Shown piece by piece: positions 53,291-62,360 of a stretch of DNA of 64,000 bases. A program made the position numbers and the translations under genes. The notes beneath the pieces are model-generated. The model saw only the letters and a list, made by a program, of their open reading frames with translations, was not told the DNA's origin and did no database searches. Each line of letters starts with the position of its first letter. Position 1 is the stretch's first letter. Source of the stretch: Alitabrizicola rongguiensis (GTDB taxonomy: Bacteria > Pseudomonadota > Alphaproteobacteria > Rhodobacterales > Rhodobacteraceae); assembly GCF_021491355.1 (NCBI RefSeq), contig NZ_JAKENF010000001.1, forward strand, positions 1,116,001 through 1,180,000, given 5' to 3'.

Positions 53291-54772
53291 ATGAAAGACG
53301 ATCAGACCCTGCCGATCCTGACCCCGCCTGCGCTGCCGCACGAGGCTTTCACCGATGCCGCAGCCGCCGTGGAACGGCTGGAGAGAATCTATAGAGACGC
53401 GACGGCCTTTCTCGTCGAGCAGTTCAGCAAGGCAGTCAGAAGCGGCCGGCCACAAGCGAGGGTGCGCGCCTTCTACCCCGAGATCCGTCTGACGGTCGGC
53501 ACCTATGTCAAGGTCGACAGCCGCCTGAGTTTTGGCCATGTCTCGTCGCCCGGCACCTATGCCACGACCGTCACGCAGCCCGAACTGTTCCGGAACTACC
53601 TGGTCCAGCAACTTGGCCTTCTCATCCACAATCACGGCGTGCCGGTGATCATCGGTCCTTCCGAGACCCCGATCCCCGTCCACTTTGCCGTCGCGGGCGA
53701 AAAGGGCGTGACAGTGCCGCATGAAGGCGTGCTGGACTTCAGTCTGCGCGATGTCTTCGACGTGCCCGACCTGGCCACCACCAATGACGATATCGTCAAT
53801 GGCCGGCAGCTGGAGAACGCGGACGGTTCTTTCCCGCTTGCACCCTTCACGGCGCAGCGGGTGGATTACTCTCTGGCGCGGCTCACGCATTACACTGCCA
53901 CGGACCCTGTGCATTTCCAGAACCACGTCCTGTTCACCAACTACCAGTTCTATGTCGACGAGTTCGAAGCCTTCGCCCGCGCCGCACTTGGCGATCCGTC
54001 GAGCGGCTACACCTCCTTCGTGGCGCCGGGGAACCAGGAGATCACCAGCCCCGATGCGGACATCGCGCTGCTGACCAAGCTGCCGCAGATGCCCACCTAC
54101 CACCTCAAGCGCCTCGACGGGCAGGGGATCACGCTGGTCAACATCGGTGTCGGCCCCTCGAACGCCAAGACCGCGACCGACCATATCGCCGTTCTGCGCC
54201 CCCATGCCTGGCTGATGGTCGGCCATTGCGCTGGCCTCAGGAACAGCCAAAGCTTGGGCGATTTTGTCCTGGCACATGCCTATGTCCGCGAGGATCACGT
54301 TCTTGACGACGATCTGCCGGTCTGGGTGCCGATCCCGGCACTGGCCGAGATCCAGATCGCGTTGCAGCAGGCGGTCGCCGACGTGACGCAGCTCGACGGA
54401 TACGAGCTCAAGCGCATCATGCGCACGGGCACGGTTGCCACCATCGACAACCGCAACTGGGAGCTGCGCGACCAGTCCGGCCCGGTCGCCCGCCTCAGCC
54501 AGAGCCGCGCCATCGCGCTGGACATGGAAAGCGCAACTATCGCCGCGAACGGGTTTCGCTTCCGTGTGCCCTACGGCACGCTTCTCTGCGTCAGCGACAA
54601 GCCGCTCCATGGCGAGCTGAAACTGCCGGGGATGGCCAGCGAGTTCTACCGCACCCAGGTGGCTAGCCACCTGCAGATCGGGGTGCGGGCGATGGAGCTT
54701 CTCCGCAACACGCCGATCGAAAAGCTGCACAGCCGTAAACTGCGCAGTTTCGAGGAGACGGCCTTCCTTTAG
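53291..54772 (+). CDS. amn: AMP nucleosidase
   Basis: A 493-residue enzyme that splits AMP into adenine and ribose 5-phosphate and so lowers AMP levels. The N-terminal regulatory domain (about 1-175; YVKVDSRLSFGHVSSPGTYATT) and the C-terminal catalytic domain of the nucleoside-phosphorylase fold (about 260-490; VGPSNAKTATDHIAVLRPHAWLMVGHCAGL, ALDMESATIAANGFRFRVPYG) are both complete. The length fits. The ATG at 53291 is closest to the family start; an upstream ATG is out of context. It is separately transcribed between an epimerase-like gene and HU. Confidence 0.94.
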   Translation: MKDDQTLPILTPPALPHEAFTDAAAAVERLERIYRDATAFLVEQFSKAVRSGRPQARVRAFYPEIRLTVGTYVKVDSRLSFGHVSSPGTYATTVTQPELFRNYLVQQLGLLIHNHGVPVIIGPSETPIPVHFAVAGEKGVTVPHEGVLDFSLRDVFDVPDLATTNDDIVNGRQLENADGSFPLAPFTAQRVDYSLARLTHYTATDPVHFQNHVLFTNYQFYVDEFEAFARAALGDPSSGYTSFVAPGNQEITSPDADIALLTKLPQMPTYHLKRLDGQGITLVNIGVGPSNAKTATDHIAVLRPHAWLMVGHCAGLRNSQSLGDFVLAHAYVREDHVLDDDLPVWVPIPALAEIQIALQQAVADVTQLDGYELKRIMRTGTVATIDNRNWELRDQSGPVARLSQSRAIALDMESATIAANGFRFRVPYGTLLCVSDKPLHGELKLPGMASEFYRTQVASHLQIGVRAMELLRNTPIEKLHSRKLRSFEETAFL

Positions 54773-54922
54773 GACCGTTCCCGACTTTCCGAAGGAGAAA
54801 GGCGGCGTTTCAAGGCGAAATCGCTTGATTTGCGCGTCAAAACCCTGTCGAACGGGCGGCATCGCCCCGACCGCGGGGCTAGGATGACCCCGTGCATCGG
54901 GGCAAGAACAAGGAGACAGGAA

Positions 54923-55210
54923 ATGTCGAAACCAATGACCAAGACGCAACTGGTCGCCGCGCTGGCTGAAGAAATGGGATCCGACAAGAAAACCGCCTCG
55001 GCCGCGCTTGACGCCATTGCGGCCCTCGTGTCCCGCGAAGTCGCCGCTGGCGGCACCGTGACCCTGCCGGGCCTCGGCAAGGTCGCCTGCAAGTCGCGCC
55101 CCGAGCGTCAGGTCCGCAACCCGGCCACCGGCGAGACCATCACCAAGCCGGCTGACAAGCAGGTGAAGTTCTCGATCGCCAAGGCGCTGAAGGACAGCGT
55201 CAACGGCTGA
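54923..55210 (+). CDS. HU-family DNA-binding protein
   Basis: A 95-residue nucleoid protein of the HU/IHF fold. The helical dimerisation half (MTKTQLVAALAEEMGSDKKTA) precedes the beta-arms, where GLGKVACKSRPERQVRNPATGE contains the DNA-intercalating Pro after Asn. It binds DNA with little sequence preference and helps compaction, replication and repair. Compared with the main 90-residue HU, it has three extra N-terminal residues, and the arms differ, so it may be a secondary HU. GGAGACAGG precedes the ATG. A terminator follows. Confidence 0.92.
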   Translation: MSKPMTKTQLVAALAEEMGSDKKTASAALDAIAALVSREVAAGGTVTLPGLGKVACKSRPERQVRNPATGETITKPADKQVKFSIAKALKDSVNG

Positions 55211-55247
55211 TCCAGCCCCGCCGCTTGCGCGACGTGGAACCAGGTCA

Positions 55248-55274
55248 GGGTCGCCTTTCGGCGACCCTTTCCTT
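55248..55274 (+). terminator. Intrinsic terminator after the HU gene
   Basis: GGGTCGCC (55248-55255) pairs with GGCGACCC (55260-55267) over loop TTTC, followed by TTTCCTT. It sits 38 bases past the HU stop. Confidence 0.8.
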
Positions 55275-55303
55275 ATGGAGGTTGACAGGCACCGGACGGT
55301 GGC

Positions 55304-55924
55304 TCAGGCCGCCCACCGCGCCATCGCCGCAGCATCGCGCGCACGCGCCCTTTCGGCAGCGGGACGGGATTTGCAGCGCTCGACCCAGTCGCGGATCGCC
55401 GCGCTGTCCGGCGTGATCTGCGGTGCCCAGATGAAGGGCGAGTGCAGGAGCAGGTCCACCGTCGTGAACCGGTCCCCCATCAGCCATGGCCCCTTTGCAA
55501 GCGCCGTCTCGAGGCGGGCAAAGACCTCTGGCAGGCCGCGCAAGCTGGCCTCGAAGCCCGGATGCGAAAGGCCGCAGAGATGGGCGATTATCACCGGCTC
55601 GACCACGCCCGCGTACCAGAACATCCAACTCAGGTAGCGCCCGCGCTGCGGATCGCCTTGCGCCACACCAAGGCCGCACTGCGGATAAAGCCCGGTCAGA
55701 TAGAGCAGGATCGCCGCAGTCTCCCAGATCTCGACCCCGTCATGAACCAGAAGCGGAACCTTCCCCTCGGGATGCGGGTTGTTGGGGTCGCGCTTGCCTG
55801 TTCCGCTCATCATCCGTGGAATGTCCACCTCGACGATCTTGATCTCCGGTGGGTTACCCAGTTCCTCGATCAGGGACAGGACGCGCGACGAACGGCTTTG
55901 CGGGGCGTGGTACAGGGTCATCAT
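55304..55924 (-). CDS. Glutathione S-transferase family protein
   Basis: A 206-residue GST. The N-terminal thioredoxin-like domain has LYHAPQSRSSRVLSLIEEL (Ser-rich active-site region), PEGKVPLLV and WETAAILLYL; the C-terminal helical domain follows. The start is one of two consecutive ATGs (55924 or 55921) with AGGAA upstream. It diverges from a WYL/YafY-type regulator only 79 bases away, so that regulator may control it. Substrate unknown. It is not closely similar to the GST at 39030-39695. Confidence 0.88.
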   Translation of the reverse strand: MMTLYHAPQSRSSRVLSLIEELGNPPEIKIVEVDIPRMMSGTGKRDPNNPHPEGKVPLLVHDGVEIWETAAILLYLTGLYPQCGLGVAQGDPQRGRYLSWMFWYAGVVEPVIIAHLCGLSHPGFEASLRGLPEVFARLETALAKGPWLMGDRFTTVDLLLHSPFIWAPQITPDSAAIRDWVERCKSRPAAERARARDAAAMARWAA

Positions 55925-56003
55925 CGCCGGGGTTCCTTTGCTCTGGCGGTTTCCGATGCCCTCTTTATGCTGCACCTCTGCTGACAGTTTCCGGCAGGAG
56001 GCC

Positions 56004-56705
56004 ATGTCCCGCTCCGATCGCCTTTTTCGTCTGCTCGACACGCTCCGCCGCCTGCCGCAGCCGGTCACGGCTGCGCGGCTTGCCGAGGAAACCAGCGTCT
56101 GCCTGCGCACGCTCTATCGCGACATCGACACGCTTCGGGCGGGCGGGGCGCTGATCGATGGCGAGGCAGGGTTGGGCTATACGCTGACTGAGGATCCCGC
56201 CCTGCCGCCGCAGATGTTCGACCGGCTGGAGGTCGAGGCGCTGGTGCTGGGGCTGGCCGAGGTGCGGCTTCTGGGCGATCCCGAATTGGCCCGCGCCGCC
56301 GAAGGCGCGATGGCCAAGATCACGGCCACCTTGCCTGAGCGTGTCCAGCGGCAGGCGATCCACGCGGCGCTCATGGCCTACCGCTTCGAACGGCGCCCGC
56401 CGCCTCCGCCGCATATGGCGCAGATCCGTCAGGCGATCTGGGATGAGCGCGCGATGGACATCGCCTATCGCGATCAGGATGGCACCGAGACTCGCCGCAG
56501 GATCCTGCCGCTAGCCATCGTGTTTCTCGACAAGACCCTGCTCCTGCTTGCCTGGTGCAACCTGCGGCAGGATTTCCGCCGCTTCCACCTGTCGCGTATC
56601 GCTGAAGCGCACTCGACCGACGACAGTTTCCGCCCCCGCCGTGTGCCTATGCTGCGCGCCTTCATACGGCAGCTCAGAGGCGAACAGGCACCCGTTCGCA
56701 CATAG
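56004..56705 (+). CDS. YafY-type transcriptional regulator with WYL domain
   Basis: A 233-residue regulator. The N-terminal HTH_11 winged helix (about 1-60; RLFRLLDTLRRLPQPVTAARLAEET, TLYRDIDTLRAGG) binds DNA. The C-terminal WYL-type domain (about 130-205; ERAMDIAYRDQDGTETRR, LPLAIVF, LLLAWCNLRQDFRRFHLSRI) probably senses a ligand such as a nucleotide. The canonical Trp-Tyr-Leu is replaced by Ala-Trp-Cys at LLLAWCN. GCAGGAGG precedes the ATG. It diverges from a GST gene, its likely target together with itself. Confidence 0.9.
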   Translation: MSRSDRLFRLLDTLRRLPQPVTAARLAEETSVCLRTLYRDIDTLRAGGALIDGEAGLGYTLTEDPALPPQMFDRLEVEALVLGLAEVRLLGDPELARAAEGAMAKITATLPERVQRQAIHAALMAYRFERRPPPPPHMAQIRQAIWDERAMDIAYRDQDGTETRRRILPLAIVFLDKTLLLLAWCNLRQDFRRFHLSRIAEAHSTDDSFRPRRVPMLRAFIRQLRGEQAPVRT

Positions 56706-56811
56706 GTTGTAACAATTCCTCACAGAAGCTTGGAGTGACAGAACGCTTCCTCTGCGTCAGTGTGACGGCATGGGGGCATGCCGCCTCCGCTGGAGCCCGA
56801 GGGGGGCGACC

Positions 56812-56931
56812 ATGACTAGAACCGATTTCAAGCTTCTGACCCAGACGGTCAGCCTTTCGATGCCGAAGATCCGTACCATTTCCAAGGCCGCGGCAAGACC
56901 CGCCAAGCCCGTCGCTCGCAAGCCGCGCTGA
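56812..56931 (+). CDS. Small basic ORF of 39 codons
   Basis: An open frame starting MTRTDFKLLTQTVSLSMPK and ending PAKPVARKPR. GAGGGGGGCGA lies four to five bases before the ATG, a strong ribosome-binding site. The product would be very basic (many Lys/Arg, Pro/Ala-rich tail), a composition seen in small nucleic-acid- or ribosome-binding peptides, but no family is recognised. It converges with aroC with three bases between the stops. It is short enough that chance cannot be excluded; the strong ribosome-binding site is the main support. Confidence 0.4.
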   Translation: MTRTDFKLLTQTVSLSMPKIRTISKAAARPAKPVARKPR

Positions 56932-56934
56932 CGT

Positions 56935-58035
56935 TCAGCCGATCCGGCCGCGCCGACCGCCGGTCTGCGCGCGATCCAGCAGCATCTGGTCGAGCAGCAC
57001 GCAAGCCATCATCGCTTCGCCCACAGGAACGGCACGGATTCCCACGCAGGGGTCGTGCCGGCCTTTCGTCACAAGATCGATCTCTGCGCCGCCGGAGGTG
57101 ATCGTCTGGCGGGGGGTCAGGATCGACGACGTCGGCTTCACCGCGAAACGCACCACGACCGGCTGACCTGTGGAAATCCCGCCAAGGATGCCGCCTGCGT
57201 GGTTTGACAGGTATTCCGGCCCGTCCTCGCCCATGCGGATCTCGTCGGCATTCTCGACACCTGTCAGCGCTGCCGCCGCCATGCCCTCACCGATCTCCAC
57301 ACCCTTTACCGCGTTGATCGACATCATCGCGCTGGCCAGCTCGCTGTCGAGCTTGGCGTAGAGCGGTGCGCCAAGGCCCGGCGGCACGCCGTCGGCAACC
57401 ACCTCGATCACCGCGCCGACCGAGTTGTGCGACAGGCGCAGCTCGTCGAGATAGACCGCCCAGTCGGCCGCCGCGACCGGGTCCGGGCACCAGAAGGGAT
57501 TCTGCGGAATCTGGCCTGCATCGAAGCGCGAGCGCTCGATGCCGCGCGGCCCCATCTGCACCATGTAGCCGGTGATGGACAGGTCGGGCGCCTGCTGTGC
57601 CAGCACAGCGCGGGCCACGCCCCCTGCGGCGACCCGAGCCGCCGTTTCGCGCGCGCTCGACCGCCCGCCGCCGCGATAGTCCCTCACCCCATACTTTTGA
57701 TGATAGGTGATGTCGGCATGGCCGGGCCGAAAGCTCTGGGCGATGTCGCCGTAGTCCTTCGACCGCTGGTCGGTATTCTCGATCATCAACTGGATCGGCG
57801 TGCCGGTCGTGACCCCCTCGAACGTGCCCGACAGGATGCGCACCGCATCTTCCTCGCGCCGCTGTGTGGTGAATTTCGACGTGCCGGGCTTGCGCTTGTC
57901 GAGCCAGGGCTGAATGTCGGCCTCGGTCAGGGGCACGCCCGGCGGGCAGCCATCCACCGTCGCGCCAAGCGCCGGCCCGTGGCTTTCACCCCAGGTGGTG
58001 ACGCGGAAGACATGTCCGAAGGTGTTGAAGCTCAT
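56935..58035 (-). CDS. aroC: Chorismate synthase
   Basis: A 366-residue FMN-dependent lyase that converts EPSP to chorismate, the branch point to aromatic amino acids, folate and quinones. The signature regions are complete: [18 protein letters not shown], the two-Arg [19 protein letters not shown] and [15 protein letters not shown] chose ATG 58035 ([10 protein letters not shown]), the usual N-terminus. It diverges from the TPP-riboswitch transcript; about 125 bases separate its start from the aptamer. Confidence 0.97.
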   Translation of the reverse strand: MSFNTFGHVFRVTTWGESHGPALGATVDGCPPGVPLTEADIQPWLDKRKPGTSKFTTQRREEDAVRILSGTFEGVTTGTPIQLMIENTDQRSKDYGDIAQSFRPGHADITYHQKYGVRDYRGGGRSSARETAARVAAGGVARAVLAQQAPDLSITGYMVQMGPRGIERSRFDAGQIPQNPFWCPDPVAAADWAVYLDELRLSHNSVGAVIEVVADGVPPGLGAPLYAKLDSELASAMMSINAVKGVEIGEGMAAAALTGVENADEIRMGEDGPEYLSNHAGGILGGISTGQPVVVRFAVKPTSSILTPRQTITSGGAEIDLVTKGRHDPCVGIRAVPVGEAMMACVLLDQMLLDRAQTGGRRGRIG

Positions 58036-58159
58036 GGTCCGATCCTCGTGGTCAGGGCCGGAATAGGCGAAAGCGCGGCGGAACGAAACGACTTTTCTGC
58101 GCAAAGTTCCGCCCGGATGCAGGCCCTTGCGCACGGCGTGCCCCGCGCTATGTTCGGGC

Positions 58160-58245
58160 TTACCTCGGGGTGTCCCTCACAGGGCTGAGACGCATTTGCG
58201 AACCCGTTGAACCTGAACCGGCTCATACCGGCGGAGGGAAGGTGC
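58160..58245 (+). ncRNA. TPP riboswitch (THI element)
   Basis: The conserved core is unmistakable: CTCGGGGTGTCCC, GGGCTGAGA, then ACCCGTTGAACCTGAACCGG and ATACCGGCG-AGGGAA, with P1 closed by TACC/GGTG-type pairing. It lies 47 bases before thiB, where TPP binding would lower thiamine-transporter expression. TCCTCC (58253-58258) just downstream can pair with the thiB ribosome-binding site GGAGGA (58283-58288), and its CCTCC part can pair alternatively with GGAGG inside the aptamer (58233-58237). That points to translational control. Confidence 0.93.
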
Positions 58246-58292
58246 ATGGAACTCCTCCTGCCCGACCTGTCCCGTCGCAACTGGAGGAAGAC

Positions 58293-59279
58293 ATGAACGC
58301 TTCGATTCTGGCTGCGGGGATCCTGACCATTGCCACGATGGCGATGGCGGAAACCCCTGTCCTGACTGTTCTGACCTATGACAGCTTCACCGCCGAATGG
58401 GGCCCCGGCCCTGCGATCGAGAAGGCCTTCGAGGCCGAATGCGGCTGCGACCTGAAATTTGTCACCGCTGGCGATGGGGCCGCAGTTCTTGCCCGGCTCA
58501 AGCTGGAAGGCACGCGGTCGGATGCCGACGTCGTGCTTGGCCTCGATACCAACCTGACCGCGGATGCAGCGGCGACGGGTCTCTTTGCGCCGCATGGCCA
58601 GACGGTGGCGACGAATCTGCCGGTCGCCTTCAACGACCCGCTTTTCCTGCCCTTTGACTGGGGCTGGTTCGCCTTTGTCTATGACAAGGCAAAGGTGCCC
58701 ACTCCCCCGAAGTCCTTCGAGGACCTTGCGGCGTCGAGCCTGAAGATCGTGATCGAGGATCCCCGGTCCTCGACTCCCGGCCTGGGACTACTGATGTGGG
58801 TGAAGGCTGCCTATGGCGACCGCGCGCCCGAAATCTGGGCGGCACTTGCCGACAACATCGTGACGGTCACGCCTGGCTGGTCCGAGGCCTATGGCCTGTT
58901 CCTGAATGGTGAAGCGGACATGGTGCTGAGCTACACCACGTCACCAGCATATCATCTGATCGCGGAAAAGGATGACAGCAAGGCAGCGGCGGCCTTTGAC
59001 GAAGGCAACTACCTGCAGATCGAGGTTGCAGGAAAACTCGCTTCGAGTCCGCATCAGGAGCTGGCCGACAAGTTTCTGGCCTTCATGCTGACCGAGAGCT
59101 TCCAGGGTGCCATCCCCGAGACGAACTGGATGTATCCCGCTGTCACCCCGAAAGACGGCCTGCCCAAGGGCTTTGAAACTCTGGTGATCCCGTCGAAGTC
59201 GCTGCTTCTCCCTGCCAATGAGGCGCAGGCGCTGCGGGCGCCGAGTATCGAAGAATGGCGCGCCGCGCTGGCCCGGTAA
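58293..59279 (+). CDS. thiB: Thiamine-binding periplasmic protein ThiB
   Basis: A 328-residue periplasmic solute-binding protein for thiamine, TMP and TPP. A signal peptide (ASILAAGILTIATMAMA, cleavage before ETPV) precedes a type-II periplasmic-binding fold with VLTYDSFTAEWGPGPAIEKAFE, the usual ThiB opening. It delivers thiamine to the ThiPQ transporter. GGAGGAAG lies three bases before the ATG. It is the first gene of thiBPQ, directly under the TPP riboswitch; the 3' end overlaps thiP by 25 bases. Confidence 0.93.
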   Translation: MNASILAAGILTIATMAMAETPVLTVLTYDSFTAEWGPGPAIEKAFEAECGCDLKFVTAGDGAAVLARLKLEGTRSDADVVLGLDTNLTADAAATGLFAPHGQTVATNLPVAFNDPLFLPFDWGWFAFVYDKAKVPTPPKSFEDLAASSLKIVIEDPRSSTPGLGLLMWVKAAYGDRAPEIWAALADNIVTVTPGWSEAYGLFLNGEADMVLSYTTSPAYHLIAEKDDSKAAAAFDEGNYLQIEVAGKLASSPHQELADKFLAFMLTESFQGAIPETNWMYPAVTPKDGLPKGFETLVIPSKSLLLPANEAQALRAPSIEEWRAALAR

Positions 59280-60808
59280 CGCGCGCGGGCCGGGCTGTCG
59301 CGCTCGGCGTTGCGGCTCTGACGCTCGGCACGCTGCTGGCGGTCCTGCTGCGGGCAGAGACCGCCAGTTTCGGCCCAGCCGACTGGTCTGCCCTGCGATT
59401 CACCGTGCTTGCGGCTCTGACGGCGGCGACCCTTTCGGTTGGGCTGGCCGTTCCTGCGTCGCGTGCGCTCACACGCCGGCGCTTTCCGGGGCGGGGTCTG
59501 GTCATCACGCTGATGGGTGCCCCGTTCCTTCTGCCGGTCGTCGTTGCAGTTCTTGGGCTGCTGGCCGTCTTCGGGCGATCGGGGCTGATCAATCGCACAT
59601 TCGAGGTGCTCGGGCTGTCTCCGGTCTCGATCTATGGTCCCCATGGTGTGATTCTGGGTCTCGTCTTCTTCAACTTCCCGCTTGCAGTGCGCATGGTGCT
59701 GTCCGGCTGGCAGGCGATACCGGCAGAGCGGCTGCGGCTGGCTGCGGCCTTGGGTTTCGGGCCTGACGCCGTCTTCCGTCACCTTGAGCTGCCGATGCTG
59801 CGCCAGACGTTGCCCGGTGCCTTTGTCGCGATCTTCCTCGTTTGCCTGACCAGCTTTGCCATTCCCCTGACGCTTGGCGGTGGGCCGCGGGCCACGACGC
59901 TTGAGCTTGGCATCTATCAGGCGCTGCGCTTTGACTACGATCTGGGCCGAGCCGCGCTGCTGGCGGCCGCGCAATTCGCGCTATGTGCGGTTGCTGTCGG
60001 CCTGGCCGCGCGCCTGGCACTGCCGACGCGGTTCGGAGCGGGGCTCGACCGACAGGTCGAGCGTTGGGACACCAGGGGCTGGGTCCTGCGCTTGCAGGAC
60101 AGCGTTGTCCTGATGCTGAGCTGCGGATTCCTGATGCTGCCTTTGGCGATGATCGCCTTGCGCGGAGTCGAGGGGCTGCCCGAAATGCCCGCCTCTGTCT
60201 GGCCGGCGGCGCTGCGATCGGTGCTGGTCGCATTGGTGTCCACCGCGCTTTGCATGGCTGCGACCGTCACGCTGTGCGCCGCCATTTCGGCTGGCCCCGC
60301 CGCGCGCTGGATCGAGACGGCAGGGATGCTCCCGCTTGCGGCATCGTCGCTGGTGCTCGGGACGGGTCTTTTCATCCTTGTCCATCCCTTTGCCTCGCCG
60401 GAAAGGCTGGCGCTGCCGGTCACGGCACTGGTCAATGCCGCCATGGCCATGCCCTATGCCCTTCGCCTGATCCTGCCCGCGCACCGCGAGGTCGAAGCAG
60501 CGTTTGGGCGTCTCTCCGACTCGCTGGCGCTGACTGGCCTTGCCCGCCTGCGATGGCTGATCCTGCCGCGGCTGCGTCCGGTGATCGGATTCGCCTCCGG
60601 GGTGGTGGCCGCGCTCTCGATGGGCGATCTGGGCGTGATTGCTCTGTTCGCGAATGAAAGTCAGGCAACCCTGCCGCTGGTGGTGCAGCAACTTATGGGC
60701 GCTTATCGGATGCCGGCGGCCGCGGGCGCCTCGCTCTTGCTGGTGGGGCTGAGTTTCGCGCTGTTCTGGATCTGCGACAGGGGAGGACGGCGCCATGCTG
60801 CGTCTTGA
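59255..60808 (+). CDS. thiP: Thiamine ABC transporter permease ThiP
   Basis: A 517-residue inner-membrane permease with about twelve hydrophobic segments in two homologous halves. Each half carries an EAA-type loop that contacts the ATPase (RLRLAAALGFGPDAVFRHLELP in the first half; LTGLARLRWLILPRLRP in the second). It forms the thiamine channel with ThiB and ThiQ. The ATG at 59255 lies inside thiB, and the 3' end overlaps thiQ by 14 bases. Confidence 0.93.
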   Translation: MARRAGPVTRAGRAVALGVAALTLGTLLAVLLRAETASFGPADWSALRFTVLAALTAATLSVGLAVPASRALTRRRFPGRGLVITLMGAPFLLPVVVAVLGLLAVFGRSGLINRTFEVLGLSPVSIYGPHGVILGLVFFNFPLAVRMVLSGWQAIPAERLRLAAALGFGPDAVFRHLELPMLRQTLPGAFVAIFLVCLTSFAIPLTLGGGPRATTLELGIYQALRFDYDLGRAALLAAAQFALCAVAVGLAARLALPTRFGAGLDRQVERWDTRGWVLRLQDSVVLMLSCGFLMLPLAMIALRGVEGLPEMPASVWPAALRSVLVALVSTALCMAATVTLCAAISAGPAARWIETAGMLPLAASSLVLGTGLFILVHPFASPERLALPVTALVNAAMAMPYALRLILPAHREVEAAFGRLSDSLALTGLARLRWLILPRLRPVIGFASGVVAALSMGDLGVIALFANESQATLPLVVQQLMGAYRMPAAAGASLLLVGLSFALFWICDRGGRRHAAS

Positions 60809-61499
60809 CAGGCTGGAGATCCGGCAGGGCGACTTTCGCCTGAACGCCGACTGGCAGGTTGCGGCGGGCGAACGTGTCGCAGTGATCGGGCCGTCTGGCG
60901 CGGGGAAATCGACCCTGCTGATGGCAATCGCGGGATTCATTGCGCCCGAGCGGGGAGACATCCTTTGGGAAGGCAGAAGTCTGCTTCAGGTGGCGCCCGG
61001 GGATCGCCCGGTCAGCACCCTGTTTCAGGACCAGAACCTGTTTCCGCATTTGACCGTCGCCCAGAACCTTGGCCTTGGGGTGTCGCCCGCGCTGCGACTT
61101 GCCCCGGTCGATCGTGCACGAATGGAAGAGGCGTTGATCCGCGTCGGGCTAGGGGGCCTTGGCGGGCGCCGTCCGGGCGAGCTTTCGGGTGGCCAGCAGG
61201 GTCGGGCTGCGTTGGCGCGGGCACTCCTGCGGGCGCGGCCCATCCTGCTTCTGGATGAGCCTTTTGCAGCGCTCGGGCCAGCACTCAAGGCCGACATGCT
61301 GGGCCTCGTCTCGGAAATCGCGGGCGAAACGGGGGCGACGGTCCTTATGGTCACCCACGATCCTGCCGATGCGGTCGCCTTCGCGCCGCGGACAGCCGTC
61401 GTGGCCGGTGGGATCGCATCACCTCCTGCCGATACGGCCGATCTGATGCGCAACCCGCCGCCGGCGCTGGCCGAATATCTTGGCAGGTTCCGAGCCTGA
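60795..61499 (+). CDS. thiQ: Thiamine ABC transporter ATPase ThiQ
   Basis: A 234-residue ATP-binding subunit that powers thiamine uptake by ThiP. Walker A is GPSGAGKST, the Q-loop LFQDQNLFP, the signature LSGGQQGRAALARAL, Walker B LLLDEPFAALG, and the switch His MVTHD. The length and order match thiBPQ. It is the last gene of the riboswitch-controlled unit and converges with petC; a shared hairpin separates them. Confidence 0.94.
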   Translation: MLRLDRLEIRQGDFRLNADWQVAAGERVAVIGPSGAGKSTLLMAIAGFIAPERGDILWEGRSLLQVAPGDRPVSTLFQDQNLFPHLTVAQNLGLGVSPALRLAPVDRARMEEALIRVGLGGLGGRRPGELSGGQQGRAALARALLRARPILLLDEPFAALGPALKADMLGLVSEIAGETGATVLMVTHDPADAVAFAPRTAVVAGGIASPPADTADLMRNPPPALAEYLGRFRA

Positions 61500-61506
61500 A
61501 ACGAAA

Positions 61507-61528
61507 AGGCCCCGCAAAAGCGGGGCCT
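61507..61528 (-). terminator. Intrinsic terminator of petABC, probably also used by thiBPQ
   Basis: AGGCCCCGC (61507-61515) pairs with GCGGGGCCT (61520-61528) over a four-base loop. Read on the minus strand it is followed by TTTTCGTTT, so it fits best as the terminator after petC; on the plus strand the tail is CTCCC. Confidence 0.8.
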
Positions 61529-61551
61529 CTCCCTGTCTTCATGCCTGCGGA

Positions 61552-62343
61552 TCAGGCGTGTTTCTTCTTGCCTTTGACGCCGGCCCAAAGGCGCTTGTTC
61601 GTCAGGTAGAGCAGCACCGAGAACACGCCCAGGAAGATCACCGCGACAAAGCCCGCCTGCTTGCGTGCCATCATATGCGGTTCGGCGGCCCACATCAGGA
61701 AAGCAGCGACATCCATGGCCATGTGGTCGAGGTCATTCGGGCTGCCATCGGCGAACTCGACCTGACCGTCTGACAGCGGCGGCGGCATGGCGATCCAGCC
61801 GGTCGAGAAGGCGTGGTTCTCATAGAAGGTGTTGCCCGCCTCATCCTTGGTCTCGCCGGTATAGCCGGTGAGGATCGCATGGATGTGCTCGGGTCCGCCG
61901 ATCCCGTTGAACAGCTGGCTCAGGCCAGTGCCATAGGGGCCATGGAAGCCCGCGCGAGCCTTGGCCATCAGGCTGAGGTCCGGCGCGTTCGGCATGCTCG
62001 ACGACGGGAACATGTCGTTCGGGGTGCGCGCGCGCGTGTCATCCAGCGCCGGATCGAAGATGTCGAACTGCGCCGCATAGGCACGAACCTGATCTTCCGG
62101 CAGTTGCGGGCCGCCTTCATCCGCCAGGCTGCGGATCGGCACGAACTTCATGCCGTGGCAGGCAGAGCAAACCTCGGTCCAGACCTGCAGGCCCCGCTGA
62201 AGTTGGTGACGGTCGTACGTGCCGAAGGGGCCTTCAAAGTTGAAGGACACATCCTCGGTATGGCCCGCCTCACCGGCGGCCAGCGCGGGACTTGCCGCGA
62301 TGGCCATCAGCAGGGCGGCGCCGAGTGCGATTTTCCTGAGCAT
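61552..62343 (-). CDS. petC: Cytochrome c1 of the bc1 complex
   Basis: A 263-residue membrane-anchored c-type cytochrome. A signal peptide (ending SPALA) is followed by the heme-binding CSACH near residue 57. One of the Met residues later in the chain should be the sixth ligand. A C-terminal helix ([16 protein letters not shown]) anchors it in the membrane, with a KGKKKHA tail. It passes electrons from the Rieske protein to soluble or membrane cytochrome c. I chose ATG 62343; the longer frame overlaps petB. It is the third gene of petABC. Confidence 0.96.
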   Translation of the reverse strand: MLRKIALGAALLMAIAASPALAAGEAGHTEDVSFNFEGPFGTYDRHQLQRGLQVWTEVCSACHGMKFVPIRSLADEGGPQLPEDQVRAYAAQFDIFDPALDDTRARTPNDMFPSSSMPNAPDLSLMAKARAGFHGPYGTGLSQLFNGIGGPEHIHAILTGYTGETKDEAGNTFYENHAFSTGWIAMPPPLSDGQVEFADGSPNDLDHMAMDVAAFLMWAAEPHMMARKQAGFVAVIFLGVFSVLLYLTNKRLWAGVKGKKKHA

Positions 62344-62360
62344 CTTGTTCAGTTCCTTTC

